Below are positions 20,965-33,642 of a stretch of 64,000 nt of DNA, one piece after another. The DNA comes from Rhyacophila brunnea. Its lineage: Eukaryota > Arthropoda > Insecta > Trichoptera > Rhyacophilidae. The notes below the pieces were generated by a model. The model saw only the letters and a list, made by a program, of their open reading frames with translations. It was not told where the DNA came from and made no database searches. The stretch is taken from positions 434,001 through 498,000 of the forward strand of contig JAGYXB010000460.1 in NCBI GenBank assembly GCA_022495005.1, given 5' to 3'. Every line of letters begins with the position of its first letter. The first letter of the stretch is position 1. Made by a program: the position numbers and the translations under genes.

Positions 20965-23565
20965 GCACCCTAGCTATAACTCCGCCTGTAGCCATAGGAT
21001 TCACCTAGGTTGCTGCCGGTCCCAAGCCCGGATGAAGGAGGAGGGTTCATCGTAGGGTTAATCACCCTACATGGTAAAAACACCCGATTACGAACACCAA
21101 CACAAGCGCCTCGGAACACAGGACCCCTATCAATGAAAGACCCCGGCTACAAATTAAGGACAAACAATTTTATTTACACTGCGGAACTTGGAACATAAGA
21201 ACAATGTTGCAAGCAGGAAAGATGGAAAAAGTTGCAAACGAACTTTATAAATATAATATGAAGATAACAGCTCTGCAGGAGATAAGGTGGAAGGACAGTG
21301 GCTGCATTAATAAGAGGAAATATTCTCTGTACTTTAGTGGAGCACTGAATACACAAGGGCATCATGGAACTGGATTTATTATCAATGCTTATATACGTAA
21401 ATCCGTGCTGGGGTTTGAGCCAATAAATGAACGACTTTGTAAACTCAGAATAAAAGGCATATTTTATAATATTACTTTCATAAACGCCTATGCTCCAACC
21501 GAGAATTCAACAGAAGAAATCAAAGATAAATTTATGACGACATACAAAGTGCAGGTGAAGCTGTCTCAGCGCATGATGCATTAATTGTAATGGGAGACTT
21601 CAATGCCAAAATTGGAAAAGAACAAATATACGCAGAAATTTCTGGAAAACATAGCATGCATGAAACAACCAGCGAAAATGGAGAGCGTTTGCGCGGCTTT
21701 GCAGCGGCTAACAATCTTGTAATTAGTAGCACTTGTTATCCACATAAAATGATACATAAAGGCACTTGGAGAATCCCAGGAAGCACGGAGTGTAACCAAA
21801 TTGATCATTTACTTATATCTAAAAGAAGAGCCACAACAGTTGAAGATGTACGCTCTTGCAGGGGGGGCAACTGTGATTCGGATCATTTTCTTGTGAAAGT
21901 GAAATTGAAGCAAAAAATATCAAGAGCTCAAAAAGCGATGGAAAGAAAAGAATAAAATGGAATCTGGAAAAACTTATGAATTCAGACCCCCTGAAAAACT
22001 ACCAACAAGTGCTAGATAGCAAATTACAAGTGACACCAATTACTGATGACGTAAATGATGATTGGGAAAACACTAAAAGCTGCATAATAGCGAGTGCCAC
22101 TGAAGTACTAGGGGAAAGAAAAGTACAAGCAAATAACGGCTGGTTCGATGATGCTTGCAAACAGGCAAATATAGAAAAAAATAATGCAAGAAAAAAATGC
22201 CTACAAAGAGAAACACGCCAAAATGTGGAAATTTATAAAGAAAAAAGAGGATATGCAACAAAACTCTGCCATGAACGAAAACGCAAAATGTTGAGGAAAA
22301 TGGTGGAAGGTATGGAATCTCAGAGAAGGTGCAATAAAACTTGAAATGTCTACAAAATTTTCCGGGATCTAACTTAATTATACCAACCCAGAATGAACAT
22401 TTTTCTAGACTCAAATGGAAAAATTTTAACTGAAAAAGAAAATATCATGTCAAGATGGAGAGAATATTTCTATTCACTGTTAAATCATGCTGGCAATGAA
22501 CAAGAAGAACATGACAATGTAATGGTATATCATACAGCGGAAAAAATCATTGAAGAACCTACGCTGAATGAAGTAAAGCAGGCACTAAGGGGGTTAAAAA
22601 ATAATAAAGCTCCTGGTGTTGATATGATAGCTGCTGAATTAATCAAAAAGGGGGGGACCAAAGCTGGAAGAACATCTGTACCAATTAATTCTCAATATAT
22701 GGAAAAAAGGAAACACTCCCCGAAGAATGGAAGATGGGTATTATAGTACCTATACTTAAAAAGGGGGATAAGACTAAATGTGAGAACTACAGAGGTATCA
22801 CTCTCCTTAACACAGCGTACAAAGTTTTTTCCAGTATTCTATATGCAAGATTACTAAGGTATACTGAGAGTATCTTGGGAGAATACCAGTGCGGATTCCG
22901 CCCCAATCGATCCACCATTAATCATATTCACCTGATGAGGCAAACTATGGAAAAGGCGTATGAGTATAATATGATTTTGTATCATGTCTTCATCGACTTC
23001 AAACAAGTTTTTGACAGTATCAACAGAGAAAAAATGTTGCATGCACTAAAATTACTAGGAATCCCCTCAAAGCTTGGAAGACTGATACATGTCTCCTTAA
23101 CTGAGTCAAAGACCGTCATAAACATACAAAATGAGCTAACGGACCATATTGTGATGATTGAGTCTGGTGTAGTGCAGGGTGACGCACTCTCCACCATGAT
23201 GTTCAACCTGGTTCTCGAGGCCATAGCCCGTAAGGTTGATATAAGGGGTTGTGTTAACTCTAACACATCCCAGATGTGCGCCTATGCTGATGACATAGTC
23301 ATAACCAGCCGATCCAAACAAAGACTGATTGACCATGCCACAACATTGAAAAAGGAAGCGGAAAAGCTTGGATTAGAAATAAACGCCTGCAAAACAAAAT
23401 ACAATACAAATACAAACACCTATGGCTGTAAGACATGGTGCCTCATTCAAAGGGAAGAACATAAACTAGCCATATTCGAAAGAAAGATCCTCAGAAAAAT
23501 TTTCGGGCCCACATTGGAAAATGGAAGTCACAGGATAAAAAGAAGAAGAAGAAGAAAGCACCCTA
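20965..23565 (+). mobile_element. RTE-type LINE, nearly complete but mutated and internally deleted
   Basis: The 5' leader contains GTTGCTGCCGGTCCCAAGC and GGATGAAGGAGGAGGGTT, a start typical of this LINE group. The ORF encodes an apurinic-type endonuclease followed by a reverse transcriptase (see the pseudogene entry). The 3' side ends in AAGAAGAAGAAGAAG, the simple tail of such elements. The element begins right after the inverted minisatellite. It lacks a stretch between the reverse transcriptase and the C-terminal YGC motif. Confidence 0.85.
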
Positions 23566-23588
23566 AATATGCACGTAATGCAGACTGA
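21168..23588 (+). pseudogene. RTE-type LINE ORF: endonuclease plus reverse transcriptase, broken
   Basis: An APE-like endonuclease would nick target DNA and the reverse transcriptase would copy the element RNA at the nick. Endonuclease motifs in order: GTWNIRTM near 21180, LQEIRWK near 21275, INAYAPTE near 21485, MGDFNAKIG at 21590, SDHFLV near 21880. Reverse transcriptase motifs: NNKAPGVD near 22605, YRGITLLN near 22785, GFRPNRST near 22900, FIDFKQVFDS near 22990 and YADD near 23284, so the catalytic aspartates remain. Frame changes occur near 21540, 21950 and the G-run at 22651, with stops at 22342 and 22375. After CKTKY (23395) the frame jumps to YGCKTWCL, which usually lies about 150 residues further on, so an in-frame internal deletion is likely. 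It cannot make an active protein. Confidence 0.85.
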
Positions 23589-23879
23589 TTGGAGTATCTG
23601 ATATTTAATTATTAAATTTAAAATAATAAAATATGTCTAGTCTTGTGAAATATATCATTATTTTTCAACACTTTTACCCTCTGCCGCCGGTGAATAATTA
23701 TAAAATGGATAAATTGGCCTATCTGTCAAATAGGCTGTGCACCACTAGCATAGACAGATATTATGAGCAGGTACAAAAATACATTTTTACATGTAGATAT
23801 AAATAAAATACATAACACCAAATTTAATACAATATGACGAGACTGCTTTAAAGATGACAATTGTAGATATAAAAGTCGG

Positions 23880-24260
23880 ATTAGAGGTTCCTCAGATGAA
23901 TGGATGTGCAACAGTTTATTACTGCGTAACGGTATATAGTAAAGTTGGTACAACAATAAAATGATACAGGAGTTATTTTAGCGGTCCGAGACTCGGTGGA
24001 AATGATGCTGTAGTCCCAGACAAGGCGAGAGAATGCATCAGTACAAGATGTGACGAGATAGTGGGCTGATCCAAGACTTGGTGGAAGTAAGTAAGTACTG
24101 CGCAGTATGATACTGAGATTAAAATCTGACTGAGACAAGATTACGGAACTGACTGAACTTACTCGCCAAGTATGACTCGCTATTTATATACAGGAATATT
24201 CTGTAAATTGGGAACCTGCTGGCCGCTGTATTATTGCAACTTCGAGGAGTTTTGATAACT
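23880..24260. repeat. Possible LTR-like segment
   Basis: The stretch has a style similar to family L (GAGACTCGGTGGAAATGAT, then CCAAGACTTGGTGGAAGT, and CTCGCTATTTATATACAGG) and an internal near-duplication of the ACTTGGTGGAA phrase. No partner copy exists in the window to fix its ends, so the call is tentative. Confidence 0.25.
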
Positions 24261-24921
24261 GAGTCGAGCCCTATCGAAGTATGTCTCGCCTATAGACGCG
24301 ACGATTGTGCGATAGTTAAATGACTTGCTGATTCTTACGTTATCTAAATGACACTGACAAGGCCCGAAGTCATTGCATGCTACAGTATGTAATGAAAACA
24401 AACATTTCTGAGAAGAATTATTCTAAAATTCCAATTTAACATCGTCTTTTGCCTAAGTATGTAAAAAATCTATTAAAACTTGATAAAGATTTTTAACGTA
24501 AGTAGAGAAAGTCCCCTTCAACATTAGTGTAGATACGTATCATTTATCTGCAGTACGTTTTTATCGATAACCATTTTCTAAAATAAAAAAAAGCTTTGAA
24601 ATGTTTTTTTTTTTATTCTTGATTTTGTCTATGACATCTATCTGAAATTGAATCTTTTCATCTTAAACGCATTGTCACCCTACCATCAGGGGGATCTGTT
24701 ACGCCCCACATTTCTTATCTGAGAACGTCTTTGTAAAGGCAGGCCGGTTGTATGGCAAGCGAAAACAATCTTCGCCAGTCCAAGTAAAGTAAAAGATGTC
24801 GAAACTTTAAAATGCTTATAAATTTTGTCCCAATGAGTCAAGTGAAAGGATCGATAATGAATTCATTTGGCGCCTTTCAAACTGATCAGATGACTGTTAT
24901 TTTATTCTATAATACCATATA

Positions 24922-25775
24922 CCGATGGCGAAGGGTGGAGGTAGGGTGTTAAGATCCGAGATAAAGAGTGCATGCTAAACTTTGTCAGTTATACGTATAT
25001 GTTTTCATTTATCTAAGACTACAATTTACTGATGGTATTGGATAGTCTTTTAAATTCAATTAAACCTTGCGAAAACGTCATAATAGATAATAGTAAAAAA
25101 TACTCGTTTACATTAAGGCTACACTTCAGTCGAGGCATGGTCTAAAAGGATCGTGGCTAGGCGATGCGCGGATTGTGCAAATGACGCGAGCCGAACGAAA
25201 CATAATTTGTCATAAAAATCCAACATGCGTCCATTTAATGTTATGTTTATTAATATATTACTAATAATAATAGTATATTCATTGACATGTTTTCTTTTTT
25301 AAGTACATACGTAAAGTTTTTTTGTCATCTTTACACAATCTAAGAATATTTTCATCCGACGCCATGACGAAACAAATCGACGTGCGGACACCTCGACTAT
25401 CGGTCTCCGATTGGTGACTAGTGAGAAATTTCGTCGCATCTACTGTTGAAAATTATTTTCCATTTTACTTAAAAACGCTCTTAACGAATTTAATAAAAAC
25501 GAACCAATAATATATTGTGTAATATGTATACTTCTTAATCGAACGAAAACAAATAAGTATGAATGAAAGAGTGTGCGAAATTGTATCGTATCGCCCAAAA
25601 TTTACCAAAACTATTGTGGTTTGGTTATGTAGGGTTTAATTTATTTTTAAAAACTAACCAATACCATCTATAAAATTGTGGTCTTAGTTCAATAAAAACA
25701 AATACGTATGACTAGCACAGTTTAATGTGCAACTTATGGCGGATCTTGACAGCCTACCTCCACCCTTTGCCACTG
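24922..25775. mobile_element. hAT-like element, family H, with extra internal sequence
   Basis: The left end (ATGGCGAAGGGTGGAGGTAG, AAACTTTGTCAGTTATACGT) and the right end (AGCCTACCTCCACCCTTTGC plus CACTG) match the complete copy at 12741. Between about 25109 and 25470 it holds roughly 360 bp not present in the other copies, while the remaining right part resumes with CGAACCAATAATAT. No matching 8-bp duplication is evident, probably because of decay at the left terminus. Confidence 0.75.
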
Positions 25776-25779
25776 CTAC

Positions 25780-27950
25780 GTATTACGTACTAAGAATACA
25801 TAAGTCAATATTAATAACTCTTCAGGATACCAATTTCACATTCTTCATTTTTGGTAGTTTTGACCATGTCCGATCATAAGAGTGAGCCTCTGCAGAGTGA
25901 AGGTTTGTATTAAGTAAGAGATTTTTGTTTTTACGAGAAATGGATGTTAGCCACTTGATCAACATATTAGGACCATTCTCTGACTCCAAACACAAATTGA
26001 AAAACAACAACAAATTTTGTATACATATTTTATATTATATTAACAGAATATTTTTTGATACGCCATTTACGTTCCTAGTTTCCAAATTAGTTTCTGGGTA
26101 ATAAAAATAATAAAATAACGTCATTGCGGAGTATGATTTGTAGCAAGACAATTTATTTAATTATACGAGGGTAAAGCTTAAAGCTCAAAAAGTGCTTAAA
26201 TAAAATATACTTTAACGGAAAATATATACGAGAAATTTACAGTGTTGCATTGTATAACCCGCACATCGAAAGTTATCCACTGCAAAAAATTTGTACGGTC
26301 CTCACGTACCGTTTTATGGCTATACCGGATTTGTAGAGAATCGTACAATATGCATAGTTTCCCATATAATGCACATGTATCTAATGTAAACATAATGTTT
26401 TTTCGTAGCAGTCATATTCTTACATACAAATTCACACTAGATTCATACTTCTCTATGGTAGGAACACCGAAAAGAAAATGATATGCTTTTATTATTTATT
26501 CAAAAATTTTATATCAAAACTTATTTACTGAAAATAAATATTGTAGATGGAATAACAGTAGTTGTATACTAGCCAAATTATACAATGTATAATTTTATTA
26601 ATTAATGATAATAAATTAATGCCTGTACTAATTAAAAGAAAACAGAATATCGATTCGCTAGTTTTGTATACGGTTTTGTAAGATAATGGCATTCGATTTT
26701 GTTGCGCATTCTTATTATTTCCATTTCAGTTTTTAAAAAAATCCTTATTGATTAATGAAACAAGAAGAACAACAAATTGTTTTGAATATATGATTTTTTT
26801 TACTTGTCTCATTACTGAATTCTTCAGAAAAAAAATATGGAATGGTACCTTTAACTCAAAAAAAAATGGTTATTTCCGTGTACTAGTGTATCGATATCTA
26901 GTACTTATTCTACATACTCTAATAATAATCCATACCGGTTTCATCCGCTTCCATAGAACATTCTCAACAGTACTGGTCGGCAGTCTATTGATTCTCATTT
27001 CTATTGAGGTGTGCAATAGAAAAATATTTTCACAAAATGGGACATGAATCCGTAACCGTATAAATCCGAACAGATGCATTCACCAATCACGCCGAATGAA
27101 CGCAATGCAGCAGTTGAATATCCTTAGGCATATACACCATTATAACTCGATGATTTCGGGGTTCAAGTAAAATTTGATTCATGTGTTCCAAAGAATAATT
27201 GACTTCATTTTTTTTAATGTATACCTACTGAATGAATTTTAATTTAACAAGTATGAGTAAACATTTAATCACATTAAAACATTATAATAGTAGTAAATAT
27301 GTTATACTAGTAATCTAGTATTTTTTTATTTACTTGCGATCTTTTTAAATTTTTCTTTTTTGTTTACAATAATATTTGCTTCTCCGTGCCTCCACTAAAG
27401 TAGACTAAGTTCGTACATTTTCCCTCGTATCATGTTACCAGCCATTATTTTCAGAATAAGCAAATTTCACCAAAAATGAAATAAAAAGTAAGCACGCACA
27501 AAATAAAGAGCTTTTATTCTAATTTTAAAAGGTTTTACGCGGGAAATTTTATCCTTGACGGTGAGATAGGTACCTTTCTCAGCGTAAGCTTTGGGCTTAT
27601 TTTTATATTATTTAATTTTTGTTATCGTTATTGCAGACTAACATTATAATAGTGGGTGTGTAATTATTTTTAATTGGTCTAGTCCAAATTAATTTTGCAT
27701 TAGTTTATTACGTTTTCAACTATTTTCTATCATACCATAAAAATATTCATTTATTTTCAACACTTTCACTAAGTACTAACATAATTTTATTTTAGGGATT
27801 ATAATTTTTTCACTCTCCATTTTTTAAATTATTGTTAATTTGATTGTTTTTGATAGTAAAATTTATCATAAATTAGATTTTATCTTTTATAAAAATCTGT
27901 TGTTATTTACTAAGTGTATGAAAATCACAGCCCCTTTTTATTTTGCACAC
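25780..27950. other. Anonymous AT-rich stretch apart from the SINE body at 25848
   Basis: Open frames at 26242-26481 and 26748-27047 encode hydrophobic or basic strings with no domain I can name, and antisense frames of similar size exist. I see no splice-linked gene. Confidence 0.4.
25848..26013 (-). mobile_element. SINE family S2, body fragment without tRNA head
   Basis: The plus-strand order GACCATGTCCGATCATAAGA, TACGAGAAATGGATGTTAGC, CACTTGATCAAC, ATTAGGACC and ACACAAATTGAAAAACAA matches 36835-36990, the body of a complete SINE. The tRNA-derived 5' part is absent, consistent with 5' truncation. Confidence 0.65.
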
Positions 27951-28006
27951 ATGATAGCAGGCTAAACTTGGTAGAGTAGTCATCTATGAGACTGTAGATT
28001 GAACAA

Positions 28007-28487
28007 AAAAAAATCGGTGTGTGTGTACTTATGTACGCGCGTTAGAAGTTATACTTCTTTGGCGTAACAAAACAAAAACAAAACTTGTGATTACCTAGAT
28101 TCTTCGACTAGCTCTTAAATATCTTGTTAAATTACATACTCAAGAAAAAAGACGGCTTATTGGAACGCCGTTGGTTTATTTCTATACACTTTAACTAATA
28201 TTACTAAATTATATAATTATTTATCGTTGTTTTTATTATTAAAGCAACAACTGCCACTATCACGTTTAATAGTTTGTTTGCGTAAGAAATTGAAAATGGC
28301 CGACAATAATAAATTCGCTACCTAGGCAACGGAACAATTCAAAACTATAATATTGTTGTTGTGCGTTCGGCTGATAACCGAACAATCGGTGGTTCGAATC
28401 CAATCGAGTGCGTTTATTTTTGTGTGAAAAAATAAATTATTTGTTACATGTCACACGCCAAAAATACACTCGTATAACTTCAAAAAT
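28007..28487. mobile_element. Inverted-repeat element family T, copy 1
   Basis: The left part reads TGTGTACTTATGTACGCGCG and then GAAGTTATACTTCTTTGGCG. The right end carries CGCCAAAAATACACTCGTAT and AACTTC, an inverted counterpart with a gap. The second copy at 35330-36052 has a better preserved right end (CGCCAAAAGAAGTATAACTT). A tRNA-like stem-loop and B box (GGTTCGAATCC at 28393) lie inside, so a SINE or tRNA piece may be nested. Confidence 0.6.
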
Positions 28488-28609
28488 CATATTGTTTTTT
28501 AATGTGTGTTTGATTCGGTACAAGGCTGCAATGAGTACAGCGTATATAGTATAGGGTATAGAGTATATAATGGGGGATAGCGAAAGGCTAACAACTATTC
28601 TCCGTACTA

Positions 28610-28830
28610 ACAGAATCTCTTATCTAATCATTCCGCTTTTTGTCCTATCGCATTATGCCCAACATGCACCTCTCCATACCATGCAGTTTCTAAACCTCTT
28701 TTTTACTTAAGGTCCACGTTTCACATGCATATGTGATTACGAGAACCACACACTTTGCGCTTTAGGTACAGTGAAAGGTCGTTTTTGAGGCCAAAAGAAC
28801 TTCAGCCGAGCTTTAATTAATGACACGTAT
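28610..28830 (-). mobile_element. RTE-type LINE C-terminal fragment
   Basis: On the minus strand the decayed frame reads LHGMERCMLGIMR, followed by DKKRND and IR. This is the same region as RGMDKRMLGMTRKD in the plus-strand copy at 39340-39720. A premature stop follows MR. Confidence 0.65.
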
Positions 28831-28839
28831 TTATAAAAT

Positions 28840-30680
28840 TCGTTCTCAATATTCTTCTGCCATCTATTGATAATGGGCACAATTTTTTTTGCAGAAATTA
28901 CTTGTAACCTCTAATCTAATATTTATTATTGTTAATATAATATGTAAGAGTTTGTTATTTCTTAGCAATATTTTGGCGAAATAAACAGACATGTATTCGA
29001 CATCAAACACAATTGCGAATATAAAGCAGACAAAACAATAAAAGAGACATTTTCTGAAAATACAATTTCTTTTAATGCAATCTCTGGAAGAGACGAAAAG
29101 TACCTAGAAGTACTCCGCGAAACCTTTTTCATATAAAGTAGAAAAGTTCATGGAAGGCCGCGGGCCATGTTATTCGAATTTTCGTTTTATTTCAGTCTTG
29201 CAATTGTAAGATTAAATCTAAGCGGGGAAACTGCAAAATGTAACGAACATATTCTTTTCTTCCGTCTCTGTCACACTGCACCCACCATTGTACGAAGTAA
29301 GCATAATAATATTGCGAAATTATGTTGCAGCCAATTTAAAAACAACTGCTCTTTGCAAAATATTCTATTTTTAAAATGTTCTTATGACGTACATATTCAA
29401 AATAAAAACGTCGCAAATAGGAACTAGGTACACCTATAAAACGTCTGTTTCTATTTTTCTATGATATTTCTTGGGGTATATATGTCAGGGCATCCAATTA
29501 ACTGAGGGAAATATTCTACCCGGTTAAATGTTTTTAGACGAATAACTAACGGGTTAACCGCATTGTTGAAATATTTTTAATACAAATAATATATAGAAAC
29601 GTCTATAAATATTAAAAACATATTATAAAATTATATATGAAAATTACTTTCATTATGTACTTACAACAAAGGTAAATAATGAAGGTCTTTAATAATAATA
29701 AAAATTGAATATACCTATAATTAAGATATTATTATAAAATTGTACTTATTTCAACAATAAGCATACGAAAATAGAAATAAAATTTATTGAAAATGAAAAT
29801 AAAATCAAGGAACACAAAACTAATAAAAAGTGCGTTACATTCCGGGTTGTTGTTGTAAGACTGTACTATTATACAGTATGGATAAATATGGAATAAACTT
29901 ATACATCTATTAAGGGCCCGGATACTGTATGGAGATCGAAAACGAATTATTTGGGGCATCTTTACGGGTCGCGCCTAAATAATTTGTAGACTTTGCAGGA
30001 ATTACGTATATTATGTTTTTAAGGTACCCTATATTTTCTAATTTTATAAAAATAAATATATAAATATTATGAAAGAATATTCTTATAAACATCGTCTATC
30101 TAGAATTTGGAGAGACTACTAGAGACGTGTAGTTACCCGGGTAATCGGTTTCAGCTTATTCCGATTTGTATGCTCTAAAATTAACATAATATCCTATTTT
30201 ATGCACCTGTCTAGCCACTAAAAGAGTCATATCAAACTTGCAGTTCTATTTAAATTGTGACCAATGTAATAATACATCGGTAAGGGATGCGAACTTTTAA
30301 TATATCAATGAAATCAGAAGACTATTTGATAAAATATGACCTTTATTTTTATTTAATTTCTATATGCTCCATTCATGAGCAAAACGGTAACCGTTTTTAG
30401 GATACTGCCACAAGTTACTGCAAGAACATCAAACCTAAAAGTTTGTTGATAATGACGATGTCTATGAATCGAAGAACATAAATATTAGCATATTATCTCT
30501 AGGACCATGTCCAAATAATTTAACGCATGCAATTTGCCGCATCACAGCCCACTGTGAGTTGAAGTATCGGAAACAGATAGTAGTACAACATTTAGATAAT
30601 ATTCATGTATAAAATAATACACTTAAAAATACGTAATAAAAACAACAGGAAACAAGGGAAAGATAGAAGAAAATGGATAG
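28840..30680. other. Anonymous AT-rich stretch
   Basis: Nothing recognisable. Open frames at 29167-29427 and 29732-30092 are short, lie in A/T-rich DNA and show no domain. Confidence 0.4.
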
Positions 30681-30685
30681 GTAGA

Positions 30686-31184
30686 TGGTTACGCCTTTTG
30701 TAGTGGACTGTTATTAATTGAAGATGTGGTTTAAACAGATGCCAGACACTGACCTTTTATGTTGAGAGGGCTGGCGCGCGCTGGAGTTGGTTCGGTGTTC
30801 ACACACTCACGCACTGGTAAGCGGACGGCTCGGTATGTCACTCTCACGGCTTCACTTGAGTTTTAGGACAAATGATGAGAAATTTAGGATGGATGATAGA
30901 TCGACGTTTGCTTAAACCATATCAGATTTGGTGTAACGAAGGTCGAACAGATGCGTTTTAGACGAGTCACTCTGTGGTTAACGTGGCTTCGCTTGTATTG
31001 TATCGGATCACGGCACGATAGAGTCTTAGCTTTAACAACTCTAGGCACATATGCTGTCTTGAAGTTACTGAATGTGACGTAATTACGGTCGTCTCATGAC
31101 CCGTTACTGCTAGTCGCCTGGTCATGTGACAATATCTTTGGGATTTGATGTAGGTGAGAAAAGCGACCATAATTACCCCAACCA
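30686..31184 (+). mobile_element. Solo LTR, family R, copy 1 (499 bp)
   Basis: The segment starts TGGTTACGCCTTTTGTAGTG and ends TAATTACCCCAACCA, so the termini form the short inverted repeat TGGTT/AACCA with TG...CA ends. It matches 37972-38452 over its whole length. Flanks GTAGA (30681-30685) and GTAGG (31185-31189) differ at one base, fitting an old 5-bp target duplication of an LTR retroelement. No internal retroelement genes adjoin it, so it is a solo LTR, presumably left by recombination. Open frames in it are not genes. Confidence 0.75.
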
Positions 31185-32340
31185 GTAGGTATATTATAAA
31201 TATAATCATATATACTTATATAGAATTCTAAATGATTTAAAAGTAGGTTAGTAAGTAGATTAGCAAGTAGGATCACCCTGGTAGGTGGCCGACCTTCATT
31301 AGGTGATGGCATGATAAGAAGAAGCAAATAGGCGCTCATTAGTATCAAGTCGTACCTATCAAATAATTCATAATAATCACAGCATTATTGTAAGGTATTT
31401 GATACCAATCAATATCAAATTAATTTTCTTATTCAATCTTATAAAATTGGCATATCGCTGTCTGCAAACAAACGTCGCATCTAAATGGTTTTGAAATACA
31501 CGTAAAACTAACTCCATGGTGAAATTATCCACGAATAATGTGTAATTTTTTATCTTAATGGTATATGGCCATTTCTTTACGATACAACTGTTCAAGATGA
31601 ACTGCATACGTACAATTTACACGTAACCCTCTGGGAAACTCTCAGTTCTAAATTATGTAGTTTCTGTGTATCAATCATTGAATAAATAAAACCGTATTAC
31701 AGGAATATGGAAATATCACTCGTAGCTATATACTAGTAGTAAGAAAGTTTTTTTTGCTGACATTCCAACATGACACACGTTTTCTTTTTTCCACAAAATC
31801 CACCCTTATTTATTCATATTACGTGACCAATTATTATAACACTGCAACGACTTTGCAGTGGTATTATTATTTGTCGTTTACATTAAACTATTTTACAATA
31901 TTATTAAAAACTGAGCGTATCGTGAAAAGTTATTTTTTAACAAAAAGTCACTCCGATTGGATCAAAATTGTCCATCCCCTATCAATATTATTTATAGAAT
32001 CTTTGGCGTCGTCTTTACAATCTTTACAATCGCAAGATTTTCACTCATCCAAAGTTTGTATTTAGATCTATATCAAAATAAAGCGTCAATATTAAGTTTG
32101 CTAGTCGCAGCCTCGATTTGACTTGATATGCTATTTTAGACGGCTGCATAGTTCTATTATTACTATTTGAAAAAAGTATTGTATCGAAGTGACGATATTA
32201 TGTTAATGAAAACAATAAAATTGACGAAGAAACATAAGAAATAGTATTAATAATTATATGAAATATATTACTTAGCAGTGAAGTAAAATTATTGTGCACC
32301 ATTGTATAAACATATAAAATTTGGCATTATGAATCATAAT
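31185..32340. other. Anonymous stretch including a repeat shared with 34505-34670
   Basis: Bases 31955-32095 (TCCATCCCCTATCAATATTA, CAATCGCAAGATTTTCACTC, CATCCAAAG, GTCAATATTAAGT) match 34530-34665 in the same orientation. The open frame at 31754-32065 runs into this repeat and is not a recognisable protein. Near 31240-31320 there is a GAAGAAG-type tail, probably another LINE or SINE end. Confidence 0.45.
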
Positions 32341-33642
32341 AGAGGGTGGGTCAATAAGTCCTTAGAAAAGCCGACAGGTGGCACGACTAGTACTGTAAGC
32401 GGTTTGTTTTTATGCAGCGGCACTACCGATTCAGTATGCTGCGAAGTTTCAATCAGATTGGTCGGGTTGTTGTGTGTTTCTCGTACATTTAAAAAAAAAT
32501 TTGCTTGTGGAAAATGGAAAAATGGAAAATGGAGAAAATTGAGTTTAGAGCTGTTATTAAACATTTTAATATAAAAGGGTTAACAGCAAAGGAAATAAAA
32601 AATGAGTTGGATTTAGTTCACGGCATATCTGCTCCTTCACTTGCAACTATTTATAACTGGTTAAATGAATTTAAACGTGGTCGTACATCAACAAAGGATG
32701 AACTACGCTCAGGACGTCTTGCAGAGGTGACTACACCAGAAATGATCAATAAAATCCACGATATGGTGTTAAGTGACCGAAGATTAAAGTTAAGTGAGAT
32801 AATTGAGGTTACAGGGATCTCAAAAGGTAGCGTCATTTCTATTTTACATGACAAATTGGGCATGAAAAATATTTCTGCAAGATGGGTGCCGCGTTTGCTC
32901 ACAGTCGACAATAAACGCAATAGGGTGGTGGCCTCTAAAGCCCTGTTGTCGCTCATGCAACGCAATCCGGATGAATTTTTTCGTCGCTTTGTGACTGTAG
33001 ATGAAACATGGATACACCACTATACTCCCGAGACGAAAAAACAGTCAAAGCAGTGGATTGCGAAGGCAAACCATGTCCAAAGAAGGTGAAAACCGTAAAA
33101 TCAGCTGGTAAGGTTATGGCTACTGTATTTTGGGATGCACGTGAAATTATTATCGTTGACTATTTGGAAAAAGGAAAAACAATAACAGGGGATTATTATG
33201 CATCTTTATTGGACCAGCTAAAAAACAAAATTGAAGAAAAACGGCCTCATTTAAACAGGAAAAAAATCCTCTTTCATCAGGACAATGCCCGTGTTCACAC
33301 ATGTTTACGATCAATGGCTAAAATTGAAGAATTGAAGTTCGAATTGGTCGACCACCCACCGTATTCGCCAGATTTAGCCCCCAGTGACTTTTTCCTTTTC
33401 CCAAACTTAAAAAAATGGCTAAGTGGACAACGTTTTTTTTCAAATGAAGAAGTCATCGATCGGACAAATGCTTATTTTGAGGACCTTCCGAAAACTTATT
33501 TTTCTGACGGTTTAAAAAAAATTGAGAAACGTCTAACCAAGTGTATTGAGCTCCAAGGAGATTATGTTGAGAAATAAAAAAAAAATACAAAAATCAAAAC
33601 TGTTTTAATGCTTTTTTCTAAGGAATTATTGACCCACCCTCG
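32341..33642 (+). mobile_element. Mariner transposon, copy 1, nearly complete
   Basis: The left end is AGAGGGTGGGTCAATAAGTC (the first base differs from the C of the other copies) and the right end is the inverted GACCCACCCTCG, followed by TA. The terminal inverted repeats are about 28 bp. Size and content match Tc1/mariner. A direct repeat occurs on both sides further out (31955-32095 and 34530-34665), so the element may sit between two older duplicated segments. Confidence 0.9.
32505..33577 (+). pseudogene. Mariner transposase with one frameshift
   Basis: The enzyme would cut the element out at its ends and paste it at TA sites. The first frame (32505-33089, best start probably the ATG at 32529, MEKIEFRAV) holds the helix-turn-helix DNA-binding part, with SIYNW-like and SGRP/SGRL segments, then WVPRLLT and the first catalytic Asp in VTVDETWIHH. 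The second frame (to 33577) holds KVMATVFWDA, the second Asp in FHQDNARVH and the third in YSPDLAPSDFFLF. Exactly 34 residues separate the second and third Asp, the DD34D signature of mariner. The frames change near 33063 within GCGAAGGCAAACC: one missing base would connect QWIAK to GKPCPKK. Otherwise no stop is present, so this copy is only one lesion away from intact length. Confidence 0.9.

Noticed and set aside
20811..21008. FGISAFGI-like repetitive open frames
   Set aside because: They are translations of the inverted minisatellite and exist on both strands.
31754..32065. 103-codon open frame with a possible hydrophobic start
   Set aside because: Its end lies in a non-coding repeat shared with 34530-34665.
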